From JAWLCG01 sp041687295 (GTDB lineage: Bacteria; Planctomycetota; Phycisphaerae; SM23-33; FEN-1343): a stretch of DNA of 36,203 nucleotides. Where the stretch lies: NCBI GenBank assembly GCA_041687295.1, contig JAWLCG010000006.1:1-36203 (forward strand), given 5' to 3'. Both the position numbers and the translations under genes were made by a program. Positions 8,728 through 16,326 of the stretch are shown piece after piece (position 1 is the first letter of the stretch; the number at the start of each line of letters is the position of its first letter). The notes under the pieces are model-generated. The model was given only the letters and a program-made list of their open reading frames with translations, was not told the DNA's origin and did not search any database.

Positions 8728-8803
8728 GGAGTGCGGCGAGTCATCGCCGCTTTGGCTGGCTCGGTCGGATGCGAGCCAAAGCGGCGATGACTCGCCGCAC
8801 TCC
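8728..8803. repeat. Cloverleaf REP pair, family D (copy 1)
   Basis: Foot GGAGT (8728-8732) pairs with ACTCC (8799-8803). Arm 1 is GCGGCGA-gtca-TCGCCGC, arm 2 is TTTGGCT/AGCCAAA with a 16-base loop, arm 3 is GCGGCGA-tgac-TCGCCGC. No base at the junction is unpaired. Two further copies lie at 25152 and 34611 with the same stems and different loops. It fills the space between divergent GH28 and VTT genes. Confidence 0.92.
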
Positions 8804-8902
8804 ATACTGCGCTCGCGCCCGACGTCTCCATCGGTTGGTGCGACTGACGATCCGGCGCCGGTAGAATGCACCGGTAGGCGACTGAGCAGCAGAGAGGTGA
8901 TC

Positions 8903-9673
8903 GTGGAGCGTCAGCAGGACCAGGACCAGGACGAGGCGACGACGAGCGGCCGGGCGCTCCGGCTGGCGCTGCTGGGGGCGATCGTGCTGGCGGGCGTGCT
9001 GGCCCTGGCGGTGCTGCCCACCGAGCGGTACCTGCTGGCGTTCTTCCGCTGGGCCCGCAGCGTGGGCGGCTGGGGGCTTGTGGCGCTGGCGTGCGTCTAC
9101 GTGCTGGGCAGCGCGGTGCTGATCCCCGGCTCGGTGATGGGCCTGGGGGCGGGCTTTCTGGGCCGGGCGGCCTTTGGGTGGGGCTGGGGGCTGCTGGCGG
9201 GCATGACGGCGGCGTGGGTGGGCGGCAACGTGGGGGCGGCCCTGGCGTTTCTGGTGACCCGCTTCGTCGCCCGCGGGTGGGTCGAGCGCCGCCTGGCGGG
9301 CCATCTGAGGCTCTCGGCCCTGGACCGGGCGGTGGCCGACGAGGGCTTCCGCGTGGTCCTGCTGATGCGCCTGAGCCCCGTCGTGCCGCACAACATCGCC
9401 AACGCGGCCATGGGCGTCACGCGGGTGCCCTTGCGGACCTACGTGCTGGCGACGGCTCTGGGGGCGGTGCCCGGCACGCTTGCGTGGGTCTACCTCGGCG
9501 CCGGCCTGGGCGAGCTGACGGCCCAGTCGTTCCACCGCCTGCCCGACGGTCGGCTGGGCGAGGGGCTCTTCTGGGGCGGCCTGGTGATGGCTGTCGCCGT
9601 GGCCGCTCTGCTGGCCCGCCTGGCGGGCCGGGCCCTCAAACGCGAGATCCAGGCCCACCAGTCTCCGCCGTAG
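8903..9673 (+). CDS. TVP38/TMEM64 (VTT/SNARE-associated) family membrane protein
   Basis: 256 residues. GTG start at 8903 directly after AGAGAGGTGA, a strong match to the ribosome binding site; upstream in-frame codons fall in the family D repeat. A charged N-terminus is followed by about five to six membrane segments. The VTT-domain core is recognisable: PGSVMGLGAGFLG, then GGNVGAALAFLVTRF, LMRLSPVVPHNIANAAMG and a GTLAWVYLGAG segment. The family (with DedA) is implicated in lipid scrambling and membrane homeostasis, but the substrate is unknown here. The TAG stop is part of the GTAGGC start of the following repeat. Confidence 0.85.
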   Translation: MERQQDQDQDEATTSGRALRLALLGAIVLAGVLALAVLPTERYLLAFFRWARSVGGWGLVALACVYVLGSAVLIPGSVMGLGAGFLGRAAFGWGWGLLAGMTAAWVGGNVGAALAFLVTRFVARGWVERRLAGHLRLSALDRAVADEGFRVVLLMRLSPVVPHNIANAAMGVTRVPLRTYVLATALGAVPGTLAWVYLGAGLGELTAQSFHRLPDGRLGEGLFWGGLVMAVAVAALLARLAGRALKREIQAHQSPP

Positions 9674-9749
9674 GCCATTTGCCCATCGGACGTACGGGCC
9701 GGGGGGGCACCGAAAAGGTGGGGCTTCGCTTCGCTGCGCCCCAGCCTAC
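9669..9749. repeat. REP-like element overlapping the VTT stop codon
   Basis: GTAGGC (9669-9674) pairs with GCCTAC (9744-9749). The right part is a family L unit on the minus strand: GTAGGCT followed by a hairpin GGGGC/GCCCC and ACCTTT. The left part contains TTTGCCCATCGGACGT, also found near 11582. The TAG of the preceding gene (9671-9673) lies inside the GTAG foot. Confidence 0.65.
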
Positions 9750-9765
9750 AGCGCTGGCTGTCTTC

Positions 9766-9841
9766 GTAGGCCGGACGCAGTCCGGCTGGGGAAGGAGACC
9801 CCATGCGGCGCCTGGCCCCAGCCGGACTGCGTCCGGCCTAC
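9766..9841. repeat. Cloverleaf REP pair, family H
   Basis: Foot GTAGG/CCTAC (9766-9770, 9837-9841). Arm 1 CCGGAC-gca-GTCCGG, arm 2 CTGGGG/CCCCAG (9786-9821) with a 24-base loop, arm 3 CCGGAC-tgc-GTCCGG. All junction bases are paired. It is a single copy in the window. Confidence 0.9.
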
Positions 9842-9928
9842 AGGGGGCGGCGGAGGCGCCGGGTTGTGCCCCATTTGTGCATTTTTTCACAACCCCCCCT
9901 TGCCGGGCAGGGATGGCGGGGATACAAA

Positions 9929-9943
9929 TAGTAATGGTTCTCA
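9929..9943 (-). promoter_or_regulatory. Possible Fur-type operator
   Basis: Read on the minus strand, TGAGAACCATTACTA matches the 7-1-7 Fur pattern TGATAAT-N-ATTATCA at 10 of 14 positions. It is an AT-rich island in GC-rich sequence, 134 bases before the permease start. The adjacency to metal transport and ferritin genes supports an iron or other metal regulator. The binding protein is not in the window. Confidence 0.4.
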
Positions 9944-10077
9944 ATACGGAGTCGCCCTGTGAGGATCTGCACAGTTGGAGTTGCCGCAGGCACTTGGATT
10001 TGCGAGAATTGCAGCGTTGGGCCCATGGCTCGCCCGTGAGTGCAGGGAGGCGGGGCCCGGTCAGGAGCGTTTGAGTC

Positions 10078-11442
10078 GTGGTACGGGAGATCTGGCAGAC
10101 AATCTGGGGCGTTGGCCTGCAGTTCTGGGCGGTGCTGGCCGAGATGACGCCCTACCTGCTGTTCGGCTTTGCGGTGGCCGGCGTGCTGTCGGTGCTGGTT
10201 TCGCCCCGCTGGGTGGAGAGACACTTGGGGGGCCGAGGGCTGTGGCAGATTCTCAAGGCCACGTTGTTCGGTATTCCGCTGCCGTTGTGTTCGTGCGGCG
10301 TGATCCCGGTCTCGGCGTCGTTGCGGCGGCACGGGGCGAGCAAGGCGGCGACCACGGGGTTCCTGCTCAGCACGCCGCAGACTGGCGTCGACAGCATCTT
10401 CGTGACGTACAGCCTGTTGGGCCCCGTATTCACGATCTTTCGGCCTCTGATGGCGCTGGTCAACGGCCTGCTGGGCGGCCTGGCGGTGCACTGGCTGGAC
10501 CACGGCGACGAGCCGGTCCCCGAGGCCGTCGAGCAGGTCGAGGTCGAACAGGCCCGCCAGGCCCGCGAGCGAGAGGCCCGCGCCGGCGAGGCCTCGGACT
10601 GTCAGGATGCCTGTTGCGCGACGGAGTCCAGGCCTCGCGGGCGGTTCTGGCGGATCGTGCACTACGGCTTCGTCACGCTACCGGCCGACATCGGCAAGGC
10701 CCTGCTGGTCGGGCTGCTGCTGGCCGGCGTGATCGGCGTGGTGGTGCCCGACGACTTCTTCGCCCGCTACGAGTGGCTCCAGAGCGGCCTGGGCGGAATG
10801 CTGCTGATGATGGCGGTGGGCATTCCTCTCTATGTGTGCGCGACGGCGTCGGTGCCCCTGGCGGCGGCGCTGATCGTCAAGGGCATCTCGCCGGGGGCGG
10901 CCCTGGTGTTCCTGATGACCGGCCCGGCCACCAACGCGGCGACCATCGCGATGATCTGGCGGGTGATGGGCCGACGGACCGCTCTGGTGTACCTGGCCAG
11001 CGTGGCGGTGACGGCCCTGGCGTCGGGCTTCGTGCTGGACGGGATCTTCGCGGGCCTGGGTCACGGCCCGGCCATCGCCGAAACGCTGTTGCACGAGCAT
11101 GGCATGATGGGTATTCCCTGGTGGCAGCATCTGTCCGGCGTGGTGCTGGTGGCGGTGCTGGCCTGGTCGATGCTGAGCCCCCGGCTGACCGGAGCCCGGC
11201 GGCAGAATACCTGGAGTGCGGCGATGGGCGAAGAGAGTGCGATTCTCGACGTAACGGGCATGACCTGCAGCCATTGCGCCGCCAACGTCAAGCGGGCGCT
11301 GGAGGAGGTCCCGGGCGTGCAGACCGCCCAGGTGGACCTCCAGGCGGGCCGGGCGATTGTCGCCGGCACCGATCTGCAGGCCGAGCGGCTCTGCAAGGTC
11401 GTCCGCGACCTGGGCTACGGTGCCGAGCCGGCCGGTGCGTAG
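10078..11442 (+). CDS. SO_0444-type metal permease with C-terminal HMA domain
   Basis: 454 residues. GTG start with AGGAG ten bases upstream. The N-terminal half has about four membrane helices and the PF03773 permease signature PLPLCSCGVIPVSASLRRHG and STPQTGVDS. A charged cytoplasmic linker with DCQDACC follows (about 160-185), then four more helices with GPATNAATIAM. After residue about 375 comes a heavy-metal-associated domain with GMTCSHCAANVK (C397 and C400). Relatives are annotated as Cu/Zn efflux or arsenic-related permeases, and the HMA domain argues for a soft metal such as Cu(I) or Zn(II). A Fur-like site upstream and ferritin downstream place it in a metal homeostasis block. The TAG stop lies in a GTAGGCC repeat start. 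Confidence 0.8.
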   Translation: MVREIWQTIWGVGLQFWAVLAEMTPYLLFGFAVAGVLSVLVSPRWVERHLGGRGLWQILKATLFGIPLPLCSCGVIPVSASLRRHGASKAATTGFLLSTPQTGVDSIFVTYSLLGPVFTIFRPLMALVNGLLGGLAVHWLDHGDEPVPEAVEQVEVEQARQAREREARAGEASDCQDACCATESRPRGRFWRIVHYGFVTLPADIGKALLVGLLLAGVIGVVVPDDFFARYEWLQSGLGGMLLMMAVGIPLYVCATASVPLAAALIVKGISPGAALVFLMTGPATNAATIAMIWRVMGRRTALVYLASVAVTALASGFVLDGIFAGLGHGPAIAETLLHEHGMMGIPWWQHLSGVVLVAVLAWSMLSPRLTGARRQNTWSAAMGEESAILDVTGMTCSHCAANVKRALEEVPGVQTAQVDLQAGRAIVAGTDLQAERLCKVVRDLGYGAEPAGA

Positions 11443-11480
11443 GCCGTTTGCGATTGCACCTGTGGGTCCCAAAGCGCCTC

Positions 11481-11668
11481 CGGCCCAAGCCCACGGATTG
11501 CCATCCGTGGGCATCGTGGCCAGGCCGTTGATCTTGAGGCACAGCGCATCCGCAGGTTTGGGCGCAAGACGTCCTAGACCGTTTGCCCATCGGACGTGCG
11601 GGTGCGCTGGGCCGCGCCGGGACGGCCCGCCCCGATGCCCACGGAAGGCATTCCGTGGGCTTGGGCCG
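11481..11668. repeat. Large cloverleaf element, family I
   Basis: Outer stem CGGCCCAA/TTGGGCCG (11481-11488, 11661-11668). Arm 1 is GCCCACGGAT-tgcc-ATCCGTGGGC (11489-11512), arm 3 is GCCCACGGAA-ggca-TTCCGTGGGC (11637-11660). The central arm is closed by ATCG/CGAT and holds 116 bases, including the TTTGCCCATCGGACGT segment also present at 9677. No GTAG foot is present. A lone arm of the same type (CCCACGGAT-tgc-ATCCGTGGG) occurs near 14362. No gene is seen in the 11443-11784 gap. Confidence 0.8.
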
Positions 11669-11784
11669 AGCCTGGGATTTTTGCCTGGCTTGATCTGCGG
11701 GCTTCTCTTGCGAGAATGTACGGGGGGATCAGGCGTAAACAACGGGCCATAGCCTGGGCCCCATGCTGGGAAAGGACCTGACCG

Positions 11785-12279
11785 ATGGCAGCGATTCACC
11801 AGAAGATGCAGGACGTGATCAACAAGCAGATTGGCGCCGAGTGGGCCTCGGCCTGGCTGTACCTGTCGATGTCGTCCTACTTCGACTCGATCAACCTGGG
11901 CGGCTTCGGCCACTGGCTGCGGGCGCAGGCCCAGGAGGAGATTGGCCACGCGATGAAGTTCGCCACCTACCTCACCGAGCGTGAGGGCCGGGTGGTCTAC
12001 GACGCGATCGACAAGCCTCAGGCCCAGTGGGACAGCCCGCTGGCGGCCATGCAGGCGGTCTACGCGCACGAGCAGAAGGTCACCGCGCTCATCGGCGACA
12101 TGGTCGCCGTCGCCCGCGACCTGAACGACCACGCCACCGAGAGCCTGCTGCGGTGGTTCGTCGACGAGCAGGTCGAGGAGGAGTCCAGCGCCAAGACGAT
12201 CGTCGAGCAGCTCAAGATGATCGGCGGCTCGACCGGCGCCCTGTTCATGCTCAACGCCCGCCTGGGTGAGCGGAGCTGA
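11785..12279 (+). CDS. ftn: Bacterial non-haem ferritin
   Basis: 164 residues, ATG after AAAGGA. A four-helix ferritin with ferroxidase ligands visible: E19, E52 and H55 (QEEIGHAMKF), a Glu in YAHEQKV and the QVEEE segment. No haem-ligand methionine of bacterioferritin type is evident at the usual position, which favours FtnA-type ferritin storing Fe(III) in a 24-mer in the cytosol. The stop is two bases before the start of the rubrerythrin-like gene, so the two are co-transcribed and probably co-translated. The operon pairs iron storage with peroxide removal. Confidence 0.92.
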   Translation: MAAIHQKMQDVINKQIGAEWASAWLYLSMSSYFDSINLGGFGHWLRAQAQEEIGHAMKFATYLTEREGRVVYDAIDKPQAQWDSPLAAMQAVYAHEQKVTALIGDMVAVARDLNDHATESLLRWFVDEQVEEESSAKTIVEQLKMIGGSTGALFMLNARLGERS

Positions 12280-12281
12280 CG

Positions 12282-12773
12282 ATGGGGCTGAAATTCAACG
12301 CCCACGAGATCCTGGAGATGGCCCGGCAGATCGAGCGCAACGGCCAGGCGTTCTACCGCAAGGCCGCCCAGGCCGCCGAAGGCGACAACCGCAAGCTCCT
12401 GCTGGACCTGGCGGCCATGGAGGAGCAGCATCGGCTGATCTTCCAGCACATGCAGGAGGAGCTGCCCGAGGCCATGAAGGTCGAGACCACCTTCGACCCC
12501 GACGACCAGGCGTCGCTGTACCTGCGGGCCTTCGCCGACGGAACGGTGTTCGATCTCCAGGCCGACCCCGCCGCCGAGCTGACCGGCGCCGAGTCGATCA
12601 GCGAGGTGCTCACGCGGGCCATCGAGCTGGAGAAGGACTCCATCGCCTTCTACACCGGCATCGAGGACATGGTCCCGCCCAAGCTGGGCCGAGAGAAGGT
12701 CCGTGAGATCATCCGCGAGGAGATGAGTCACGTAACCCTGCTGGGCCGGCGACGGGCCGAGCTGGCCCGCTGA
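12282..12773 (+). CDS. Rubrerythrin-like di-iron protein without rubredoxin domain
   Basis: 163 residues. The helices carry the ferritin-like E-x-x-x-E/E-E-x-H pattern: EMARQIERNGQAFY near the N-terminus, AAMEEQHRLIF, then ELEKDSIAFY and IREEMSHVTLL. These supply the di-iron ligands of the rubrerythrin superfamily. The C-terminal rubredoxin-like Cys4 domain is absent. It is expected to reduce peroxide or oxygen, with electrons from a separate donor. The ATG follows the ferritin stop by two bases; a GC hairpin follows the stop codon. Confidence 0.85.
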   Translation: MGLKFNAHEILEMARQIERNGQAFYRKAAQAAEGDNRKLLLDLAAMEEQHRLIFQHMQEELPEAMKVETTFDPDDQASLYLRAFADGTVFDLQADPAAELTGAESISEVLTRAIELEKDSIAFYTGIEDMVPPKLGREKVREIIREEMSHVTLLGRRRAELAR

Positions 12774-12788
12774 CGAACGATGCAAACA

Positions 12789-12818
12789 CCCCGCGCCGCC
12801 TCCCCGGGCGGCGCGGGG
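12789..12818 (+). terminator. GC-rich hairpin between rubrerythrin-like and flavodiiron genes
   Basis: Perfect 12-bp stem CCCCGCGCCGCC/GGCGGCGCGGGG with a 6-base loop, 13 bases after the stop codon. No T-run follows (TGAAAG), so it may slow or partly terminate transcription, or protect the 3' end, rather than act as a classical terminator. Confidence 0.5.
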
Positions 12819-12857
12819 TGAAAGATCCCTGGCAATCTGCAAGAGGACACACTGACC

Positions 12858-14057
12858 ATGGCTGATGCGTTCAAGGCCGTCCCGATCACCGACAAGGTCT
12901 ACTGGGTCGGGGCGATCGACTGGGAGATCCGCGACTTCCACGGCTACGCCACCTCGCGCGGCACGACCTACAACGCCTACCTCGTGATGGGCGAGAAGGT
13001 CGCCCTGATGGACACCGTCAAGGGGCCCTTCTTCGGCGAGATGATGGAGCGGATCGCCTCGGTCGTCGACCCCAAGAAGATCGAGTACATCGTCTCGAAT
13101 CACTCCGAGATGGACCACTCCGGCTCGCTGCCGCAGGCTATTGCCGCCATGGAGCCGAGCAAGGTGCTCGCCAGCGAAATGGGCGGCCGGGCGCTCAAGG
13201 CCCACTTCGGCCTGGACGTCACGACCGTCAAGGAGGGCGAGACGCTCGACCTGGGCGACATGACCGTCGAGTTCCACGAGACCCGCATGCTCCACTGGCC
13301 CGACAGCATGTGGAGCTGGCTACCCGACCGCGGCGTGATGTTCACCAACGACGCCTTCGGCATGCACCTGGCCGGCCAGGAGCGGTTCACCGACGAGGTC
13401 GACTGGAGCGTCATCCTCGAGGAGGAGACCAAGTACTTCGCCAACATCCTGCTGCCCATGAGCAACCTCATCCAGAAGCTGCTGGTCAAGGTCGGCCAGT
13501 GGAACCTGCCGGTCAAGATCCTCGCGACCGACCACGGGCCCATCTGGCGGCAGGACCTGGACAAGGTCATCGGCCTGTACGACCGCTGGAGCCGCCAGGA
13601 GCCCACCCGCAAGGCCGTCGTCACTTACGACACGATGTGGAAGAGCACCAGTCAGATGGCCTCGGCCGTCGCCGAGGGGCTCGCCGCCGGCGGGGCCAGC
13701 CCCCGCGTCATGCCCCTGGCCGGCAGCCATCGTTCCGATGTGATGACCGAGCTGCTCGAGGCCGGCGGCCTGCTGGTCGGCTCGCCGACGCTCAACAACA
13801 ACATGTTCCCCACCGTCGCCGACGCTTTGACCTACATCAAGGGCCTTAAGCCGCGCAACCTCGTCGGCGGGGCCTTCGGCAGCTACGGCTGGAGCGGCGA
13901 GGTCGTCAAGCAGCTCAACGCCGTGCTCGACGAGATGCAGGTCGAGCGCGTCAGCGACGGCGTGCGGGCGATGTACGTCCCCGACGCCGCCGCCCTGGCC
14001 GCCTGCCGCCAACTCGGCCAGCAGGTCGCCCAGCGCCTCGTCGAGCGGACAAAGTAG
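12858..14057 (+). CDS. fprA: Flavodiiron protein (oxygen/NO reductase)
   Basis: 399 residues. ATG with AGAGGA upstream. The N-terminal metallo-beta-lactamase-like domain (about 1-250) has the di-iron motif H82-S-E84-M-D86-H87, then LHWPDSMW, TNDAFG and DHGPIW, which supply the remaining ligands. The C-terminal flavodoxin-like domain starts at VTYDTMWKSTSQMA (FMN phosphate loop) and contains GSPTLNNN and GSYGWSGE. Such proteins reduce O2 to water or NO to N2O in the cytosol of anaerobes. No rubredoxin or flavin reductase is fused, so a separate electron donor is needed. It lies just after ferritin and rubrerythrin. The TAG stop is embedded in the following GTAGGG repeat. Confidence 0.93.
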   Translation: MADAFKAVPITDKVYWVGAIDWEIRDFHGYATSRGTTYNAYLVMGEKVALMDTVKGPFFGEMMERIASVVDPKKIEYIVSNHSEMDHSGSLPQAIAAMEPSKVLASEMGGRALKAHFGLDVTTVKEGETLDLGDMTVEFHETRMLHWPDSMWSWLPDRGVMFTNDAFGMHLAGQERFTDEVDWSVILEEETKYFANILLPMSNLIQKLLVKVGQWNLPVKILATDHGPIWRQDLDKVIGLYDRWSRQEPTRKAVVTYDTMWKSTSQMASAVAEGLAAGGASPRVMPLAGSHRSDVMTELLEAGGLLVGSPTLNNNMFPTVADALTYIKGLKPRNLVGGAFGSYGWSGEVVKQLNAVLDEMQVERVSDGVRAMYVPDAAALAACRQLGQQVAQRLVERTK

Positions 14058-14131
14058 GGCGGGCACGGCCCGCCGCCGATGGCGTCAGACCCGTAGGGCG
14101 GGCACGGCCCGCCGCCGATGGCGTCAGGCCC
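14054..14131 (+). repeat. Tandem 39-bp REP unit, family F (two copies)
   Basis: Two nearly identical units (14054-14092, 14093-14131; one base differs). Each begins GTAGGG, contains the hairpin GGCGGGC-acg-GCCCGCC, and ends CGCCGATGGCGTCAG. The first unit begins within the flavodiiron stop codon. The same hairpin forms the left arm of the 32038 element. Confidence 0.9.
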
Positions 14132-14149
14132 GGCACGAGCCCGCGCCCG

Positions 14150-14240
14150 GCGTCTTCACGAAGAAGAAACGGCGAAGGTGGGCCACAGAGGCACAGAGGG
14201 CACAGAGAAAGACGCGCAGAGGTTCCGAGAGATTCAGAGA
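14150..14240 (+). repeat. CACAGAGG-type intergenic repeat (copy 1)
   Basis: The core has three staggered CACAGAG words (14183-14209) followed by AAAGACGCGCAGAGG and GATTCAGAGA. An inverted related copy lies at 20862-20944. The purine-rich composition differs sharply from the local coding DNA. Confidence 0.8.
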
Positions 14241-14473
14241 CACAAAGGCGCTGCCGGGCGTCCCCATATAGCCCCGGGCATGCCCGGGGTCTTCGGGACC
14301 GCCGAAGCGCCCCGGGGCCGAGGCAGCGTTGGGCCTGCGATGTGCGGCCCGGACGGGACCCCCACGGATTGCATCCGTGGGCTTGGAGAAAGAGGTCCAG
14401 GGCGCGTTGGCGGCGTGTGGATGGTCGATCGAAAATCGGCAATCAAAAATCGAAAATCAGAGATGGATCGCCC
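14241..14473. other. Repeat-rich leader of the nqr operon
   Basis: No gene is seen. The tract holds a CCCCGGGC-at-GCCCGGGG hairpin (14274-14291) with the same TCTTCGG flank as the array at 7.1 kb. It also holds a CCCACGGAT-tgc-ATCCGTGGG hairpin near 14362 and an AT-rich tract at 14425-14466 made of repeated AATC/AAAATCG words that ends next to the nqrB start. The AT-rich tract could contain the operon promoter, but I see no clear -35/-10 pair. Confidence 0.55.
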
Positions 14474-15610
14474 GTGGAACTGAAGAAATATCTCCGAAAA
14501 CAGCCGCCGATGCGGAAGGTGCTGCTGGCCCTGCTGCCGTGCGTGGCGGGCGGCACGTACTTCTTCGGCTGGCGCAGTCTGGTGATGGTGCTGGTCGCCT
14601 GCGCGACGGCCTGGCTGTTCGAATGGCTCTTCACGCGGCAATGGAACGAGCCGGCCTCCGAGGCCGCCCTGGTCAGCGGCACCATCCTGGCGCTGATCGT
14701 CCCGCCGACGCTTCCGTTCCACGTGCTGATCGTGGGCATCGGCGTGAGCATCATCGTGACCAAGATGCTCTTCGGCGGCTTCGGGCGCAACCTGTTCAAC
14801 CCGGCCATGGTGGGGCGCTGCTTCCTCTACATCTGCTTTCCGGTGTTCATGACGGCCTTCTGGGGCCCCAACGTCTACGACCTGACCGAGCCGACGCCCT
14901 GGTACGGCGCCCTGGACCGCTGGAGCACCGCCAACACCGAGCTGCCCTCCGGCTCGGACATCACGGCCGTCACCGGCGCCACGCCGCTGGCTGAGCTCAA
15001 AGACGCCCGCATGGTCGTCAACCGCCTCGAGAACTCCGGCGCCCCGCCCCAGGCCATCGCCGAGGCCCAGCTGGAGGTCGAGCGGATCCTCCGCGACAAG
15101 GCCAGCTACACCGAGTTGCTGCTGGGCACACTCAGCGGCACGATGGGCGTCACCAGCGCGCTGCTGATCTCCATCGGCGGCATCTACCTGTTCTGGACGA
15201 AGACGGCCAACCGCACGATCATCCTCTCGACGATCCTGACCTACTTCGGCCTGTCCTACGCCCTCTACCTGCTCGGCGTGGACCCGGTGCCCAACGGCTT
15301 CGTGGCGGTGCTGGGCGGCGGGTTCCTGTTCGGCGCGTTCTACATGGCCACCGACCCGGTCAGCGCGCCCAAGACCAACGGCGGCCGACTGTTCTACGGC
15401 ATCATCATCGGCCTGGGCACGATGGTCATCCGCAACTTCTCGGTCTTCAACGGCGGGTTCATGTTCTCGCTGCTGCTGGCGAACATGTTCGCCCCGCTGC
15501 TGGACCACGGCGTCAACGCCTGGAAGAAGCGGGGGGCGCCTGGCAAGTCCCCGGTCAAGGGCCCGGCCTCGGTCACCCGGCCCGCCACGGCGGAGGAGAC
15601 GGTGCGATGA
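14474..15610 (+). CDS. nqrB: Na+-translocating NADH:quinone reductase subunit B
   Basis: 378 residues. GTG start chosen because it begins the charged VELKKYLRKQ segment before the first helix; the binding site is weak (AGATGG). About eight to nine membrane helices. The covalent-FMN motif is ITAVTGATPL with T170 the predicted flavinylated threonine (ApbE-dependent). The GGFGRNLFNPAMVGRCFLY segment is typical of NqrB/RnfD. It differs from standard NqrB by a charged loop (about 171-212) right after the flavin site. First gene of a five-subunit run; the TGA overlaps the next ATG as ATGA. RnfD is the alternative name, but the operon contains nqrF and no rnfB or rnfC. Confidence 0.85.
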   Translation: MELKKYLRKQPPMRKVLLALLPCVAGGTYFFGWRSLVMVLVACATAWLFEWLFTRQWNEPASEAALVSGTILALIVPPTLPFHVLIVGIGVSIIVTKMLFGGFGRNLFNPAMVGRCFLYICFPVFMTAFWGPNVYDLTEPTPWYGALDRWSTANTELPSGSDITAVTGATPLAELKDARMVVNRLENSGAPPQAIAEAQLEVERILRDKASYTELLLGTLSGTMGVTSALLISIGGIYLFWTKTANRTIILSTILTYFGLSYALYLLGVDPVPNGFVAVLGGGFLFGAFYMATDPVSAPKTNGGRLFYGIIIGLGTMVIRNFSVFNGGFMFSLLLANMFAPLLDHGVNAWKKRGAPGKSPVKGPASVTRPATAEETVR

Positions 15611-16326
15611 GGGACAAGCCCTGGTATCCGGTGGTGTACATGTTCGTGCTGACGGCCGTCTTCAGCGGCGCCCTGGTCGTCCTGGCCCGCGCCACCGAGA
15701 CGCGCGTGGAGCGGAACGAGAAGCTCTTCCGCATGCGGGCGGTGGTCGTGGCGATGGGGCTGATTCCCGAGGAGCGAGGCACGACCGCCCCGGCCGCCGA
15801 GGTCGAGGCCGAGTTCGAGCGGCTCTCCTGGCGGCCCCTGAGCGACGACCCGCGCTACCCGCGGGTGGAGTTCGTCCTGCCCGGGCCTGACGGCGAGCCG
15901 GAGGTCTACGGCGTCGAGATCAGCGGGCAGGGCTTCTGGGACAAGATGAGCGGCGTGGTCGGCATCGACGCCGACGGCGAGACGGTCGTCGGCGTGACCT
16001 TCTTCGAGCAGTACGAGACCCCCGGCCTGGGGGCCGAGGTCACCCGCTTCGACCGCTTCCGCCAGCACTTCGTGGGCCGCAAGCTCGCCCCCGGCGAGCG
16101 CCCCCTGACCATGGTGGCCGAGGGCACCGAGCTGGGGCCTCACGAGGTCTACGCCGTCACCGGCGCCACGCAGACCAGCACCCGCCTGGCCCGGTTCATG
16201 AACGTGCAGCTCGATCAGTGGCGCACCGGCCTGGCCGTCCGCGAACAGCCGCCCGCCCGCAGACCCGTGGGCGAGGTCGACCCGTTCGGGCCGCTGCCGG
16301 CCGAGGCGCAGGAGGCCTTTGAATGA
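15607..16326 (+). CDS. nqrC: NqrC, FMN-binding subunit
   Basis: 239 residues. One N-terminal membrane helix (VYMFVLTAVFSGALVVL) anchors a periplasmic domain. The motif YAVTGATQTST carries T188, the predicted FMN phosphoester site. GVVGIDADGETVVGVTFFEQYETPGLG is the family's conserved core. The start overlaps the nqrB stop and its stop overlaps the nqrD start, both as ATGA, so translation is coupled. The C-terminal tail is proline/glutamate-rich (PARRPVGEVDPFGPLP) and looks like an extension. Confidence 0.9.
   Translation: MRDKPWYPVVYMFVLTAVFSGALVVLARATETRVERNEKLFRMRAVVVAMGLIPEERGTTAPAAEVEAEFERLSWRPLSDDPRYPRVEFVLPGPDGEPEVYGVEISGQGFWDKMSGVVGIDADGETVVGVTFFEQYETPGLGAEVTRFDRFRQHFVGRKLAPGERPLTMVAEGTELGPHEVYAVTGATQTSTRLARFMNVQLDQWRTGLAVREQPPARRPVGEVDPFGPLPAEAQEAFE

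Noticed and set aside
7597..8790. 397-codon plus-strand frame over the GH28 gene
   Set aside because: Overlaps the well-supported GH28 gene entirely and also a palindromic repeat; it has no recognisable motif.
9959..10039. Possible 26-residue GTG-started small protein with three Cys before the permease gene
   Set aside because: The ribosome site is weak and its spacing poor, and there is no codon or conservation evidence. A leader peptide is possible but not supported.
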